A DNA stretch of 7,700 nucleotides from an uncultured Clostridia bacterium (GTDB taxonomy: Bacteria > Bacillota_A > Clostridia > Oscillospirales > Oscillospiraceae), in the NCBI GenBank assembly GCA_947166955.1, contig CAMVGI010000057.1:1-7700 (forward strand). The letters run 5' to 3'. The first letter of the stretch is position 1. Every line of letters begins with the position of its first letter. Below are positions 1-6,438 of this stretch, piece by piece. The notes below the pieces were generated by a model, which saw only the letters and a list, made by a program, of their open reading frames with translations, ran no database searches and was not told where the DNA came from. A program made the translations under genes and the position numbers.

Positions 1-437
1 CGAACATCCTCGCGCTCAACGCGGCGGTCGAGGCGGCGCGCGCGGGCGAGGCCGGCAAGGGCTTCGCGGTCGTCGCGGACGAGGTGCGCAATCTCGCCAC
101 CAAGTCGCAGGAAGCGGCGAAGAGCACCTCCGACCTGATCACCGCCTCCATCACCGCGGTCGGCAAGGGCTCGGAGATCGCCGCCGCCACGGCGGAGTCC
201 ATGACGGAGGTCAAGGAGATGTCCGCACAGACGGCGAAGCTCATCGTCGACATCGCCGAGGCCAGCCAGGAGCAGAGCGAGTCCATCAAGCAGATCACGG
301 CAGGCGTCGAGCAGATCTCTCAGGTCATCCAGACCAACGCCGCCACGGCGGAAGAGACCTCCGCGCTGTGCTCCTCGCTCAACGGGCAGTCCAAGCAGCT
401 GCAGGATCAGGTCGCGCACTTCAAGACCAACGGATAA
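1..437 (+). CDS. Methyl-accepting chemotaxis protein, C-terminal signalling part (5' end outside window)
   Basis: This is the cytoplasmic end of a chemotaxis receptor, which passes ligand signals to CheA/CheW at the inner face of the membrane. The first full codon is at position 3 and 144 residues are visible. They start inside the nearly invariant hairpin tip ([16 protein letters not shown], then [15 protein letters not shown]) that contacts CheA and CheW. The descending arm of the antiparallel coiled coil follows, rich in Ala, Glu, Gln, Ser and Thr heptads. A candidate adaptation (methylation) site is the Glu-Glu pair in [10 protein letters not shown] near the C-terminus. The protein ends HFKTNG with no NWETF-like CheR-tethering pentapeptide. 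The sensor, membrane helices and HAMP domain would lie upstream, so the ligand and even membrane anchoring cannot be judged. A strong terminator follows after 15 bases, so this is the last gene of its transcript. The family call is very secure. Confidence 0.97.
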   Translation, partial: NILALNAAVEAARAGEAGKGFAVVADEVRNLATKSQEAAKSTSDLITASITAVGKGSEIAAATAESMTEVKEMSAQTAKLIVDIAEASQEQSESIKQITAGVEQISQVIQTNAATAEETSALCSSLNGQSKQLQDQVAHFKTNG

Positions 438-452
438 GACAAAGAAACGGCG

Positions 453-487
453 AAAGGCGCTCGGAACTTCGGTTCCGAGCGCCTTTT
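453..487 (+). terminator. Rho-independent terminator after the chemotaxis receptor gene
   Basis: A perfect 15-bp inverted repeat (AAAGGCGCTCGGAAC at 453-467, complement at 472-486) encloses a TTCG loop closed by a C-G pair, the very stable cUUCGg tetraloop. The right arm ends in a short T-run (TTTT at 484-487, then CATTTAT). It begins 15 bases after the receptor stop codon and separates that gene from the downstream operon. Confidence 0.93.
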
Positions 488-577
488 CATTTATATTACA
501 GCGCGGTCCCGCCTGCCGTACGGGCCTTTTCCGGCCTGACAGGCATTTTGCAAAAAAAGATCGGCAATATGTACGAA

Positions 578-611
578 TGGACAATGTAAAACCGAAAAAC
601 TATGCTATAAT
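578..611 (+). promoter_or_regulatory. Probable promoter of the four-gene operon
   Basis: A perfect TATAAT lies at 606-611, preceded by TGC (603-605), which makes it an extended -10 element (TGnTATAAT). A TGGACA box at 578-583 resembles a -35 element. It is 22 bases from TATAAT, which is too far, but exactly 17 bases from an overlapping weaker -10, TATGCT (601-606). Either the extended -10 acts without a good -35, or two overlapping starts are used. The surrounding 545-616 is clearly AT-richer than the genes. Transcription would start near 613-618, giving a leader of about 60 bases before the ATG at 675. This is a sigma-A-type assignment by pattern only. Confidence 0.6.
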
Positions 612-641
612 CATACTGTCATAAGGGGCGTGGGGCGCCGA

Positions 642-661
642 TTCCGCGCTCCGGCGCGGGA
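642..661 (+). promoter_or_regulatory. GC-rich leader hairpin next to the ribosome binding site
   Basis: CCGCGC (644-649), loop TCCG (650-653) and GCGCGG (654-659) form a perfect 6-bp stem, extendable by a T-G and a T-A pair to 642-661. The loop is of the stable UNCG type closed by C-G. The stem ends just before the Shine-Dalgarno AAGGAG (663-668). No T-run follows, so it is not a terminator. It could protect the 5' end of the mRNA or tune translation of the first gene; no ligand-binding RNA architecture is recognised. Confidence 0.45.
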
Positions 662-662
662 A

Positions 663-668
663 AAGGAG
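663..668 (+). promoter_or_regulatory. Ribosome binding site that fixes the lipoprotein start at 675
   Basis: AAGGAG lies six bases before the ATG at 675. An in-frame GTG at 630 would add 15 mostly charged residues in front of the lipoprotein signal peptide and has no Shine-Dalgarno sequence at the right distance, so 675 is chosen. Confidence 0.85.
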
Positions 669-674
669 AGAAAG

Positions 675-2069
675 ATGAGAAGGATCACCGTTGTTGCAGC
701 GTTTTTTTCCCTGCTGCTGCTCCTCGCGGGATGCAAGGGTCAGACGGCGCAGCCCGCCGCGCCGACGGCACCGGCCGAGCCGGCGTCCGCGCAGCAGACC
801 GCCGCGCAGCCGCAAACGCCGGAGCCGGAGGCGACGTGGCGTTATGAGCTGACAAAGCAGACGACCGAGGATAAGTTTTTCGGCGAGGACGACGTGAAGC
901 TCGCGTCGGTTAGTTACGAATACCCTGAGCTGACCGCCGTGTGCGAGGGCGACAAGGACAAGTGCGCCGAGATGCCGGCCGACGTGAAGGCGACGCTCGA
1001 CGCGTTCAACAACGGCGTGCGCGATTACATCCTCTCGCTGGAGACCGCCGCGGGGCTTGCGGAGACGGCGAAAGAGCAGTATAATGGGACGGATCCCGAG
1101 TACCGCAAGTATTTCACCGCCTATTATGCCACGATGGAGGTCGTGAACACCCGGATCACGGGCGACCTTGCGGAAGCGCAGCTCTTTGGCAGCACCTATT
1201 TGGGCGGCGCGCACGGCGTCGAGCGCTGCAAAAACTTCCACTTCGACCTCAAAACGGGCGAATTCTTCGAGCTTTCCGACTTGACGGACACGCCGGAGAA
1301 GCTGCACGAACAGATCGGTCGGGAGATCGTCGACGGCATCTATGAAAGCGGCGGGGAGGGCGAGTATTTCGACGGCTTTGACGCGACCATTCGAAACCGC
1401 GAGCAGTACAACGTCGCGCTCAACGAGGACGGCGTCGAGGTCATCTTCAACGAGTATGAGATCGCGCCCTATGCCTCCGGCCTGCCGACGTTTACCGTTC
1501 CCTATGAGAAGATCTGGCGCTTTTTGAACGAACGCGGCCGCCGCCTGTTCGACCTGCCGCTTGAAACGCGCGTGCTCGGCGACTATTACGACGCGACGGA
1601 GATGTGGTATTGGTTCCAGGGCTGCTGGGGGTTCGATTGCGATACCGAAGACGTGCGCACGGCGGACTATACCACCGCGTACGGCGACGTCACGGTTCCC
1701 TATTTCCGCGTTACCGAGCAGGGACTCGACACGATGGCGAAACTGAAAGCGAGGCTTGCCGAACGCTTTTCCGCGGAACTGATCGAACAACTGCTTCCGG
1801 CGGACGGAGCGATGTTCCGCGAGTTCGACGGCAGGCTTTACACCATGGGCGCGGGCCGCGGCGCGGACATCACGGTGCTGTCCGTGGATTACAAGGTCGA
1901 GCTGAACGCCGCGAAGGACGGAGGACGCATCCTTGCCGATATCCACCGCGGCGATTACGACGAGACGGCGGAAGAATGGGTCGCGACCGGCGAGGTCGAT
2001 CAGGTCGAATTCCCGTTTGTGTTGACGGACGGCGGCACGGTATTCAGCGAATTCCCGACGATTTGGTAA
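675..2069 (+). CDS. RsiV-like DUF4163/DUF3298 lipoprotein with possible IseA-like C-terminal domain
   Basis: This is a secreted lipoprotein of 464 residues. The signal peptide is RR plus a hydrophobic run with lipobox LAGC, so Cys20 would be lipidated and the protein anchored to the outer face of the membrane. A flexible Ala/Pro/Gln linker spans about 21-53. Residues about 70-285 match the DUF4163 plus DUF3298 arrangement of RsiV and related extracellular proteins. Landmarks are STYLGGAHG (173-181), FDLKTGEFFELSDL (190-203) and YEIAPYASGLPTFTVPYEKI (261-280). Residues about 295-464 form another domain with LDTMAKLKARL, FREFDGRLYT and GAGRGADIT. This resembles the IseA (YoeB) DL-endopeptidase-inhibitor family as I remember it. 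DUF3298 domains occur in the anti-sigma factor RsiV, but here there is no cytosolic anti-sigma segment or membrane helix, so it is not an anti-sigma factor itself. It is the first gene of the operon, 21 bases before a second lipoprotein. The DUF4163/DUF3298 call is strong; the IseA-like call is moderate. Ligand or enzyme partner is unknown. Confidence 0.85.
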   Translation: MRRITVVAAFFSLLLLLAGCKGQTAQPAAPTAPAEPASAQQTAAQPQTPEPEATWRYELTKQTTEDKFFGEDDVKLASVSYEYPELTAVCEGDKDKCAEMPADVKATLDAFNNGVRDYILSLETAAGLAETAKEQYNGTDPEYRKYFTAYYATMEVVNTRITGDLAEAQLFGSTYLGGAHGVERCKNFHFDLKTGEFFELSDLTDTPEKLHEQIGREIVDGIYESGGEGEYFDGFDATIRNREQYNVALNEDGVEVIFNEYEIAPYASGLPTFTVPYEKIWRFLNERGRRLFDLPLETRVLGDYYDATEMWYWFQGCWGFDCDTEDVRTADYTTAYGDVTVPYFRVTEQGLDTMAKLKARLAERFSAELIEQLLPADGAMFREFDGRLYTMGAGRGADITVLSVDYKVELNAAKDGGRILADIHRGDYDETAEEWVATGEVDQVEFPFVLTDGGTVFSEFPTIW

Positions 2070-2090
2070 CGAGAGCAGAGGAAAGGAACC

Positions 2091-3770
2091 ATGAGAATGA
2101 AACTGTTGGCTGCTGTTCTCCTTGCCCTCGGCTGCACCGCGTTCGCGGGCTGCCGGAGCGGCGGTTATAGCGGAACGGGTTACGAGCAAAACGACAACGG
2201 CGGCGTGCTGACGGGCAGCAAGATGACGCTGACCGTCGCGCGAGAGCGGCAATACGGCTTCACCGAGAACGCGAAGTACAAGGCGGAGGCCAAGGGCGGC
2301 GAGACGCTGCTCAAGGTCGACGAGGGCGAGCTGTTCTTTTTCGTGGACGTCTCCTACGACGCCAAGCAGGATAAGATCGTCGCCTACACCCAGCCGATGC
2401 TCGACGGCGACGGCGGCTACAAGCGCACCGAGTTCGCGCGCACGGCCTACATTCCGCCCGCGCCGCCCGTCTACGCCCCGCCTGTTGACAAGAGCGATGC
2501 GAACGCGAAGAAGGAGTTCGCCGACCTGACCGTCCGCGCGATGAAGGTCTCTTTCTACGACGCGGGCGGGTCGGAGAACCAGGGGACCGACCTGCCGCCG
2601 ATGCCGCCGTACGCGGGGGGTTACTCCTACGACCTTACCGTTTTGGACGACGGCACGGCGCGCGTCTCGTCCTCGTTCTGCGGGGAGATCGCGCTTTCAA
2701 AGGAGACCGCGGATAAGCTGCAGACGCTCGTTAAGGAGGCAAACCTCGGCGCGCTCAACGGCCTCGACGTGCATACGGAGGGCCTGCCGCGCGACGCGGC
2801 GGACTACACGCTGGAGCTGACGCTGAAAAGCGGCGAGGTCATCCGTTCGTCCGCGAACGGCGACAGCGTGCCGGAGAACTGGGCGGGTTTCCAGACGGAG
2901 CTGCACAACCTGCTGTTCTTCGCGTTCGTGGACGCGGGCTACAGCTATCAGGACGGCTCGTTCCACTCCACCGCGCCGATGAAACGCGTCGGCAGCGGCA
3001 AGGGACTTTTCAAGAAAGCGAGCGGCGTCGACTGCGAGACGATCGTGGTCGAGCCGGATTGGCCGAAGGCGTACGACTATAACCTGAACGTGACGTATTT
3101 TGCGTTCCGCGATCTGGACGGCACGCACGCCGCGCTGATGAAGACGCTCGATTCGATTGCCGCGCAGTGCAAATCGGAGGCGGAGGCGGCGCTCAAGGCC
3201 GGTTACGAAACGATGCAGTCCGCGCCGAAGCCCGTTCGGGAGAAAGCGTTCAAGAGCGGCGACAAGATCTTCTGCCACTCGCTCTACTCGGCGGAGAGCT
3301 GGGAACTGGACGAGGGCGTTTTCACCCTCAATCTCCGCACGGGGCATATGAACACGCTCGGCCTCGGCGAGAGCGGCTACGGAAAGTATGATCTCGTCCG
3401 CTACCGCATCGACGCGAAGACCGGAAAGCTGCTCTCGGCGTCCGACCTCTTTACGGGCGCGGACGCGCTCTGCGGCTATCTTGCCGCGAAGATGAAGCGG
3501 AGCGACGGCACATACAGCCTTCAGGGGCATGCCGCCGCGGCGGCGGACTTCCCGGCGGCGCTCAAAGCCGCCGTCTCCGCGCCGGAGCCGGAGGGCGGCG
3601 TCGGCTGGGAGGCGAGCGATGACCATCTGACGCTCTATTTCCCGCAGACGCTCTTCAAGGGAGCCGATTCCCAACCCTTCATGGTCGTCTATTACGACGA
3701 TATGCAGGACATCCTGGGCGAGAACTACACGCGTCTGCGCGGCGCGCAGGCCGGACGTAAAAATACATAA
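2091..3770 (+). CDS. Large lipoprotein with divergent DUF3298/RsiV-like C-terminal region
   Basis: This is a 559-residue predicted lipoprotein. A short basic N-terminus and hydrophobic stretch end in lipobox FAGC, so Cys21 would be the lipid anchor. A Gly/Tyr-rich tether (22-40) follows. Residues about 41-125 look like a small beta-rich domain, joined by a Pro-rich linker (121-131) to a region of about 145-290. That region has the pattern of an alternating strand/helix domain (YDLTVLDDGTARV, LSKETADKLQTLVKEANL), which I do not recognise. Residues about 315-545 look like a divergent DUF4163/DUF3298 pair: TLNLRTGHMNTL, YRIDAKTGKLLSASDLF (438-454) and, near the end, HLTLYFPQTLF (522-532). The hallmark GGAHG is absent. 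A start at 2097 is also possible; it loses only Met-Arg and sits nine bases after AAAGGA, while 2091 sits eight bases after AGAGGA. It lies 21 bases after the first lipoprotein and 12 bases before the zinc-ribbon gene. Function unknown; probably it acts with its neighbour at the outer membrane face or cell wall. Confidence 0.75.
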   Translation: MRMKLLAAVLLALGCTAFAGCRSGGYSGTGYEQNDNGGVLTGSKMTLTVARERQYGFTENAKYKAEAKGGETLLKVDEGELFFFVDVSYDAKQDKIVAYTQPMLDGDGGYKRTEFARTAYIPPAPPVYAPPVDKSDANAKKEFADLTVRAMKVSFYDAGGSENQGTDLPPMPPYAGGYSYDLTVLDDGTARVSSSFCGEIALSKETADKLQTLVKEANLGALNGLDVHTEGLPRDAADYTLELTLKSGEVIRSSANGDSVPENWAGFQTELHNLLFFAFVDAGYSYQDGSFHSTAPMKRVGSGKGLFKKASGVDCETIVVEPDWPKAYDYNLNVTYFAFRDLDGTHAALMKTLDSIAAQCKSEAEAALKAGYETMQSAPKPVREKAFKSGDKIFCHSLYSAESWELDEGVFTLNLRTGHMNTLGLGESGYGKYDLVRYRIDAKTGKLLSASDLFTGADALCGYLAAKMKRSDGTYSLQGHAAAAADFPAALKAAVSAPEPEGGVGWEASDDHLTLYFPQTLFKGADSQPFMVVYYDDMQDILGENYTRLRGAQAGRKNT

Positions 3771-3782
3771 GGAGGAGAGACT

Positions 3783-5141
3783 ATGGCAGACACCCTGAGC
3801 TTCAAATGCCCCTGCTGCGGCGCGGCGCTCGGCTTCAGCGGCGGAACGGGCGAGCTGACCTGCGAGTACTGCGGCGCAAGCTTCAGCATCGAGCAGGCGA
3901 AGGCTGCGCAGGAGGCGGAGAAGGAAAACGCGGCGTCCTCGGATATGACGTGGACGAGCGCCGCTCCGGCGATGATCACCGACGAGAGCGGAAAAGTCAG
4001 CGGCTACCGCTGCAATTCCTGCGGCGCGGAGATGGTCGCGGACGAGAAGACCGCCGCCACCGAATGCCCGTACTGCGGAAACAACGCCATCGTGGCGCAG
4101 TCCTTTGAGGGGATGTACCGCCCCGACCTTGTCGTACCGTTTACGGTCGACCGCAAGCGCGCGCAGGAGGCGCTGCGCGAGTTCTATCGCGGCAAGAAGC
4201 TGCTCCCGCGCACGTTCACCCAGACGAGCCGCGTGGAGAACATGACGGGCCTGTACGTGCCGTTCTGGCTGATGAGCTGCCATGCGGGCGGCTCGGTGAC
4301 CTTCGACGGCGTGAAGGAGAAAAAGTGGGAGGACGACCGGTTCCGCTACGTGAAGAAGGACGCCTACCGCGTGGTACGCAGCGGCGAAATGGACTTCGAG
4401 CACATCCCCGTGGACGCTTCGACCAAGATGGACGACGACACGATGGATTCCCTCGAACCGTACGACGTTTCCAAGGGCGTCGCCTATGACGCGGCCTATT
4501 TCAGCGGCTATCTCGCCGACCGCTTCGACGTGGACGCGGCGCTGGCGCAGCCGCGCGCAAGCGAGCGCGTGCGCAGCAGCTTCCGCGACAAGATGAAGGA
4601 AGACGCGCGCCGCGACTATCAGGAGTTGACGGATCGCGGCGAGGCCATCCGCATCAGCGACACGAAGACCGAGTACGCGATGCTGCCGGTGTGGATGCTT
4701 TCGACGAAGTTCGAGGGCAAGATCTACAGCTTTGCGATGAACGGCCAGACCGGACAGGTCGCCGGCTCGCTGCCCGTGGACAAGGGCGAGTACAACAAGC
4801 AGCTCGGGCTTGGCGCACTGATCGCGGCGGTCGTGCTCGCGGCGCTGGTGTTCCTGCTCGGCGGGCGGACGTTCCATCCCGTCGGGACGGCGATCGCCGT
4901 GGTCGTCGGTTTCCTCATCGGCCTTATCCGCGCCAACGCTATGAAGTCGGCGATGAACACGGTCGCCAAAAAGACGCAGGCAAAACAGTATCTCTCGGAT
5001 CAGAGCATCCGCATGGGCGCGCGGCGCGACATGTTCCTCTACAGCAAGACGGAGAAGCAGGAAAAGTCGCGTCCCCAGCAGCCTCCGCAGCCACAGCCCG
5101 GCGCACCGAAACCGCAGTCCGGCGGGCATCCGAATCATTGA
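3783..5141 (+). CDS. YdjG-like membrane protein with two N-terminal zinc ribbons
   Basis: A 452-residue protein starting at an ATG seven bases after a full-strength AGGAGG. Two TFIIB/RPB12-type zinc ribbons open it: C9-C12 with C27-C30, then C77-C80 with C95-C98, joined by an Ala/Glu-rich segment. Residues about 105-335 are the soluble core typical of this family (VVPFTVDRKRAQEALREFY; GLYVPFWLMSCHAGGSVTFDG; VAYDAAYFSGYLADRFDVD; MLPVWMLSTKFEGKIYSFAMNGQTG). Two hydrophobic helices follow at about 341-361 and 367-382, then a basic, Gln/Pro-rich tail. Databases often label such proteins TFIIB-type zinc ribbon or RNA polymerase subunit P, but the membrane helices make a transcription role unlikely. 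Relatives in Bacillus subtilis (YdjG, YdjH) sit beside the SPFH protein YdjI and help place it at the membrane in the PspA stress system. The next gene here is a YdjI-like protein, which supports that reading. The zinc-ribbon and membrane calls are firm; the YdjG-like role is inference from family and context. Confidence 0.85.
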   Translation: MADTLSFKCPCCGAALGFSGGTGELTCEYCGASFSIEQAKAAQEAEKENAASSDMTWTSAAPAMITDESGKVSGYRCNSCGAEMVADEKTAATECPYCGNNAIVAQSFEGMYRPDLVVPFTVDRKRAQEALREFYRGKKLLPRTFTQTSRVENMTGLYVPFWLMSCHAGGSVTFDGVKEKKWEDDRFRYVKKDAYRVVRSGEMDFEHIPVDASTKMDDDTMDSLEPYDVSKGVAYDAAYFSGYLADRFDVDAALAQPRASERVRSSFRDKMKEDARRDYQELTDRGEAIRISDTKTEYAMLPVWMLSTKFEGKIYSFAMNGQTGQVAGSLPVDKGEYNKQLGLGALIAAVVLAALVFLLGGRTFHPVGTAIAVVVGFLIGLIRANAMKSAMNTVAKKTQAKQYLSDQSIRMGARRDMFLYSKTEKQEKSRPQQPPQPQPGAPKPQSGGHPNH

Positions 5142-5183
5142 CAGACCGTATCAAAACGGAAAAATAGAAAGGGGTATTACATT

Positions 5184-6374
5184 ATGGGACTCATTCAAGC
5201 AGCACTCGGCGCAGCGGGCGGCGTTCTTGCCGACCAGTGGAAGGAATACTTCTATTGCGACGCCATTCCCGAGAATGTGCTCGCGGTCAAGGGCCAGAAG
5301 AAGGTTTCCGGCCGCAGCAGCAACACCAAGGGAAATGACAACATCATCTCCGACGGCAGTGTGATCGCGGTGGCGGACGGGCAGTGCATGGCGATCGTCG
5401 AGCAGGGCAAGGTCGTGGATATCTGCGCCGAGCCGGGCGAGTACACCTATGACTGCTCCAGCGCGCCCTCGCTGTTCTCCGGCAGCTTGAGCCAGAGCAT
5501 CAAGGACGTGTTCAAGGAGATCGGCAAGCAGTTTACGTTCGGCGGTCAGCCGGCGAACGACCAGCGCGTTTACTACTTCAACACCAAAGAGATCATCGGC
5601 AACAAGTACGGCACGGCGTCCCCCGTTCCGTTCCGCATCATCGACAGGAACATCGGCCTCGATCTCGACTCCGCGATCAAGTGCCACGGCGAGTACAGCA
5701 TCCGCATCACGAACCCGATTTTGTTCTACACGAACGTCTGCGGCAACTTTGAGGGCGAGTACACGCGCGATCGCATCGAGAGCCAGATGAAGACGGAGCT
5801 GCTCACCGCGCTCCAGCCCGCGCTCGCGAAGGTGTCCGCGACGGGCGTGCGCTACAGCGAGGTGCCCGCGCACACGAAGGAGCTGGCGCAGGCGCTCAAC
5901 GACGAGCTGAGCGCGGAGTGGCGCGATCGCCGCGGCATCGAGATCGTGGCGTTCGGCATCTCCAGCATGACGCTGAGCGAAGAGGATCAGCAGATGATCA
6001 AGGAGCTGCAGCGCAACGCGGTCAACCGCGACCCGTCGATGGGCGCGGCGAACCTGATCGGCGCGCAGACGCAGGCGATGCAGGACGCGGCGAAGAACTC
6101 CGCCGGCGCTGCGGTCGGCTTCATGGGCGTGAACATGGCGATGGGCGCGGGCGGCGCGAACGCGCAGCAGCTCTATCAGATGGCGGGGCAGCAGGCGGCT
6201 CCGGCGCAGGGCGGCGCGTTCTGCCCGCACTGCGGCAAACCGGCCCCGGCGGGCAGCGCATTCTGCCCGAGCTGCGGCAAGCCGCTTGCGGCGGCCGGCA
6301 CGTGGACCTGCCCGAAATGCGGCAAGGTCAACGACGGTGCGTTCTGCCCCGGCTGCGGCACCGCGAAGCCGTAA
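5184..6374 (+). CDS. YdjI-like SPFH (stomatin/prohibitin-type) protein with two C-terminal zinc ribbons
   Basis: A 396-residue protein with ATG nine bases after GAAAGGGG. The N-terminus (MGLIQAALGAAGGVLADQW, then KEYFYCDAIPENVLAVKG) is characteristic of the bacterial SPFH family that databases also call virion core protein-like. No membrane-spanning helix is seen, so attachment is probably peripheral, by an amphipathic N-terminus or a partner. The SPFH core covers about 45-265 (SVIAVADGQCMAIVEQGKVV; YSIRITNPILFY; GIEIVAFGISSMTLSEED). A Gly/Ala/Met/Gln-rich linker spans about 285-344. Two zinc ribbons then end the protein: C347-C350/C361-C364 and C376-C379/C388-C391. SPFH proteins build ring or scaffold assemblies at membranes. 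Bacillus subtilis YdjI recruits the stress protein PspA with help from YdjG/YdjH, and a YdjG-like gene lies 42 bases upstream here. No pspA is visible in the window. Family assignment is secure; participation in a Psp-like response is inference. Confidence 0.9.
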   Translation: MGLIQAALGAAGGVLADQWKEYFYCDAIPENVLAVKGQKKVSGRSSNTKGNDNIISDGSVIAVADGQCMAIVEQGKVVDICAEPGEYTYDCSSAPSLFSGSLSQSIKDVFKEIGKQFTFGGQPANDQRVYYFNTKEIIGNKYGTASPVPFRIIDRNIGLDLDSAIKCHGEYSIRITNPILFYTNVCGNFEGEYTRDRIESQMKTELLTALQPALAKVSATGVRYSEVPAHTKELAQALNDELSAEWRDRRGIEIVAFGISSMTLSEEDQQMIKELQRNAVNRDPSMGAANLIGAQTQAMQDAAKNSAGAAVGFMGVNMAMGAGGANAQQLYQMAGQQAAPAQGGAFCPHCGKPAPAGSAFCPSCGKPLAAAGTWTCPKCGKVNDGAFCPGCGTAKP

Positions 6375-6395
6375 GGAAGCGCACACAAAACGCAA

Positions 6396-6425
6396 AAAAC
6401 CGCACCCCGAAAGGGGTGCGGTTTT
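6396..6425. terminator. Bidirectional terminator between the convergent SPFH and cyclase genes
   Basis: AAAACCGCACCCC (6396-6408), loop GAAA (6409-6412) and GGGGTGCGGTTTT (6413-6425) make a perfect 13-bp stem with a stable GNRA tetraloop. On the + strand four Ts follow the GC stem, 21 bases after the SPFH stop. On the - strand the six As at 6394-6399 read as a six-T run, giving an even better terminator for the cyclase gene, whose stop codon is at 6439-6441. One hairpin therefore appears to serve both transcripts. Confidence 0.92.
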
Positions 6426-6438
6426 CGTATGGCGTCCG

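Noticed and set aside
488..577. Small RNA or riboswitch between the receptor terminator and the operon promoter
   Set aside because: The stretch has some short inverted repeats but no recognised riboswitch or RNA architecture, no clear own promoter, and lies upstream of the promoter candidate.
630..674. GTG at 630 as start of the first lipoprotein
   Set aside because: It would place 15 mostly charged residues before the lipoprotein signal peptide and lacks a suitably placed Shine-Dalgarno sequence; ATG at 675 has AAGGAG six bases upstream.
600..2252. 550-codon open frame on the - strand opposite the first lipoprotein
   Set aside because: The product is Arg/Ala/Val-rich without recognisable domains. 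It is opposite a well-supported gene and reflects the GC-rich third positions that remove stop codons from the antisense frame.
3783..4080. Zinc-ribbon protein as an RNA polymerase subunit or TFIIB-like transcription factor
   Set aside because: The similarity is limited to generic Cys4 ribbons. The long core domain, two C-terminal membrane helices and SPFH neighbour point to a membrane-associated role.
2697..5138. 813-codon open frame on the - strand opposite two operon genes
   Set aside because: It spans two real + strand genes with signal peptide, zinc ribbons and good ribosome binding sites. Its own product is compositionally biased (Arg, His, Ala, Leu) and shows no domain, so it is a shadow.
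5138..5165. Internal promoter before the SPFH gene (TTGACA at 5138-5143, AAAAAT at 5160-5165, 16-base spacing)
   Set aside because: The -35 is perfect but overlaps the stop codon of the previous gene, the -10 is weak, and transcription would start near 5172, inside the ribosome binding site. A chance match is more likely.
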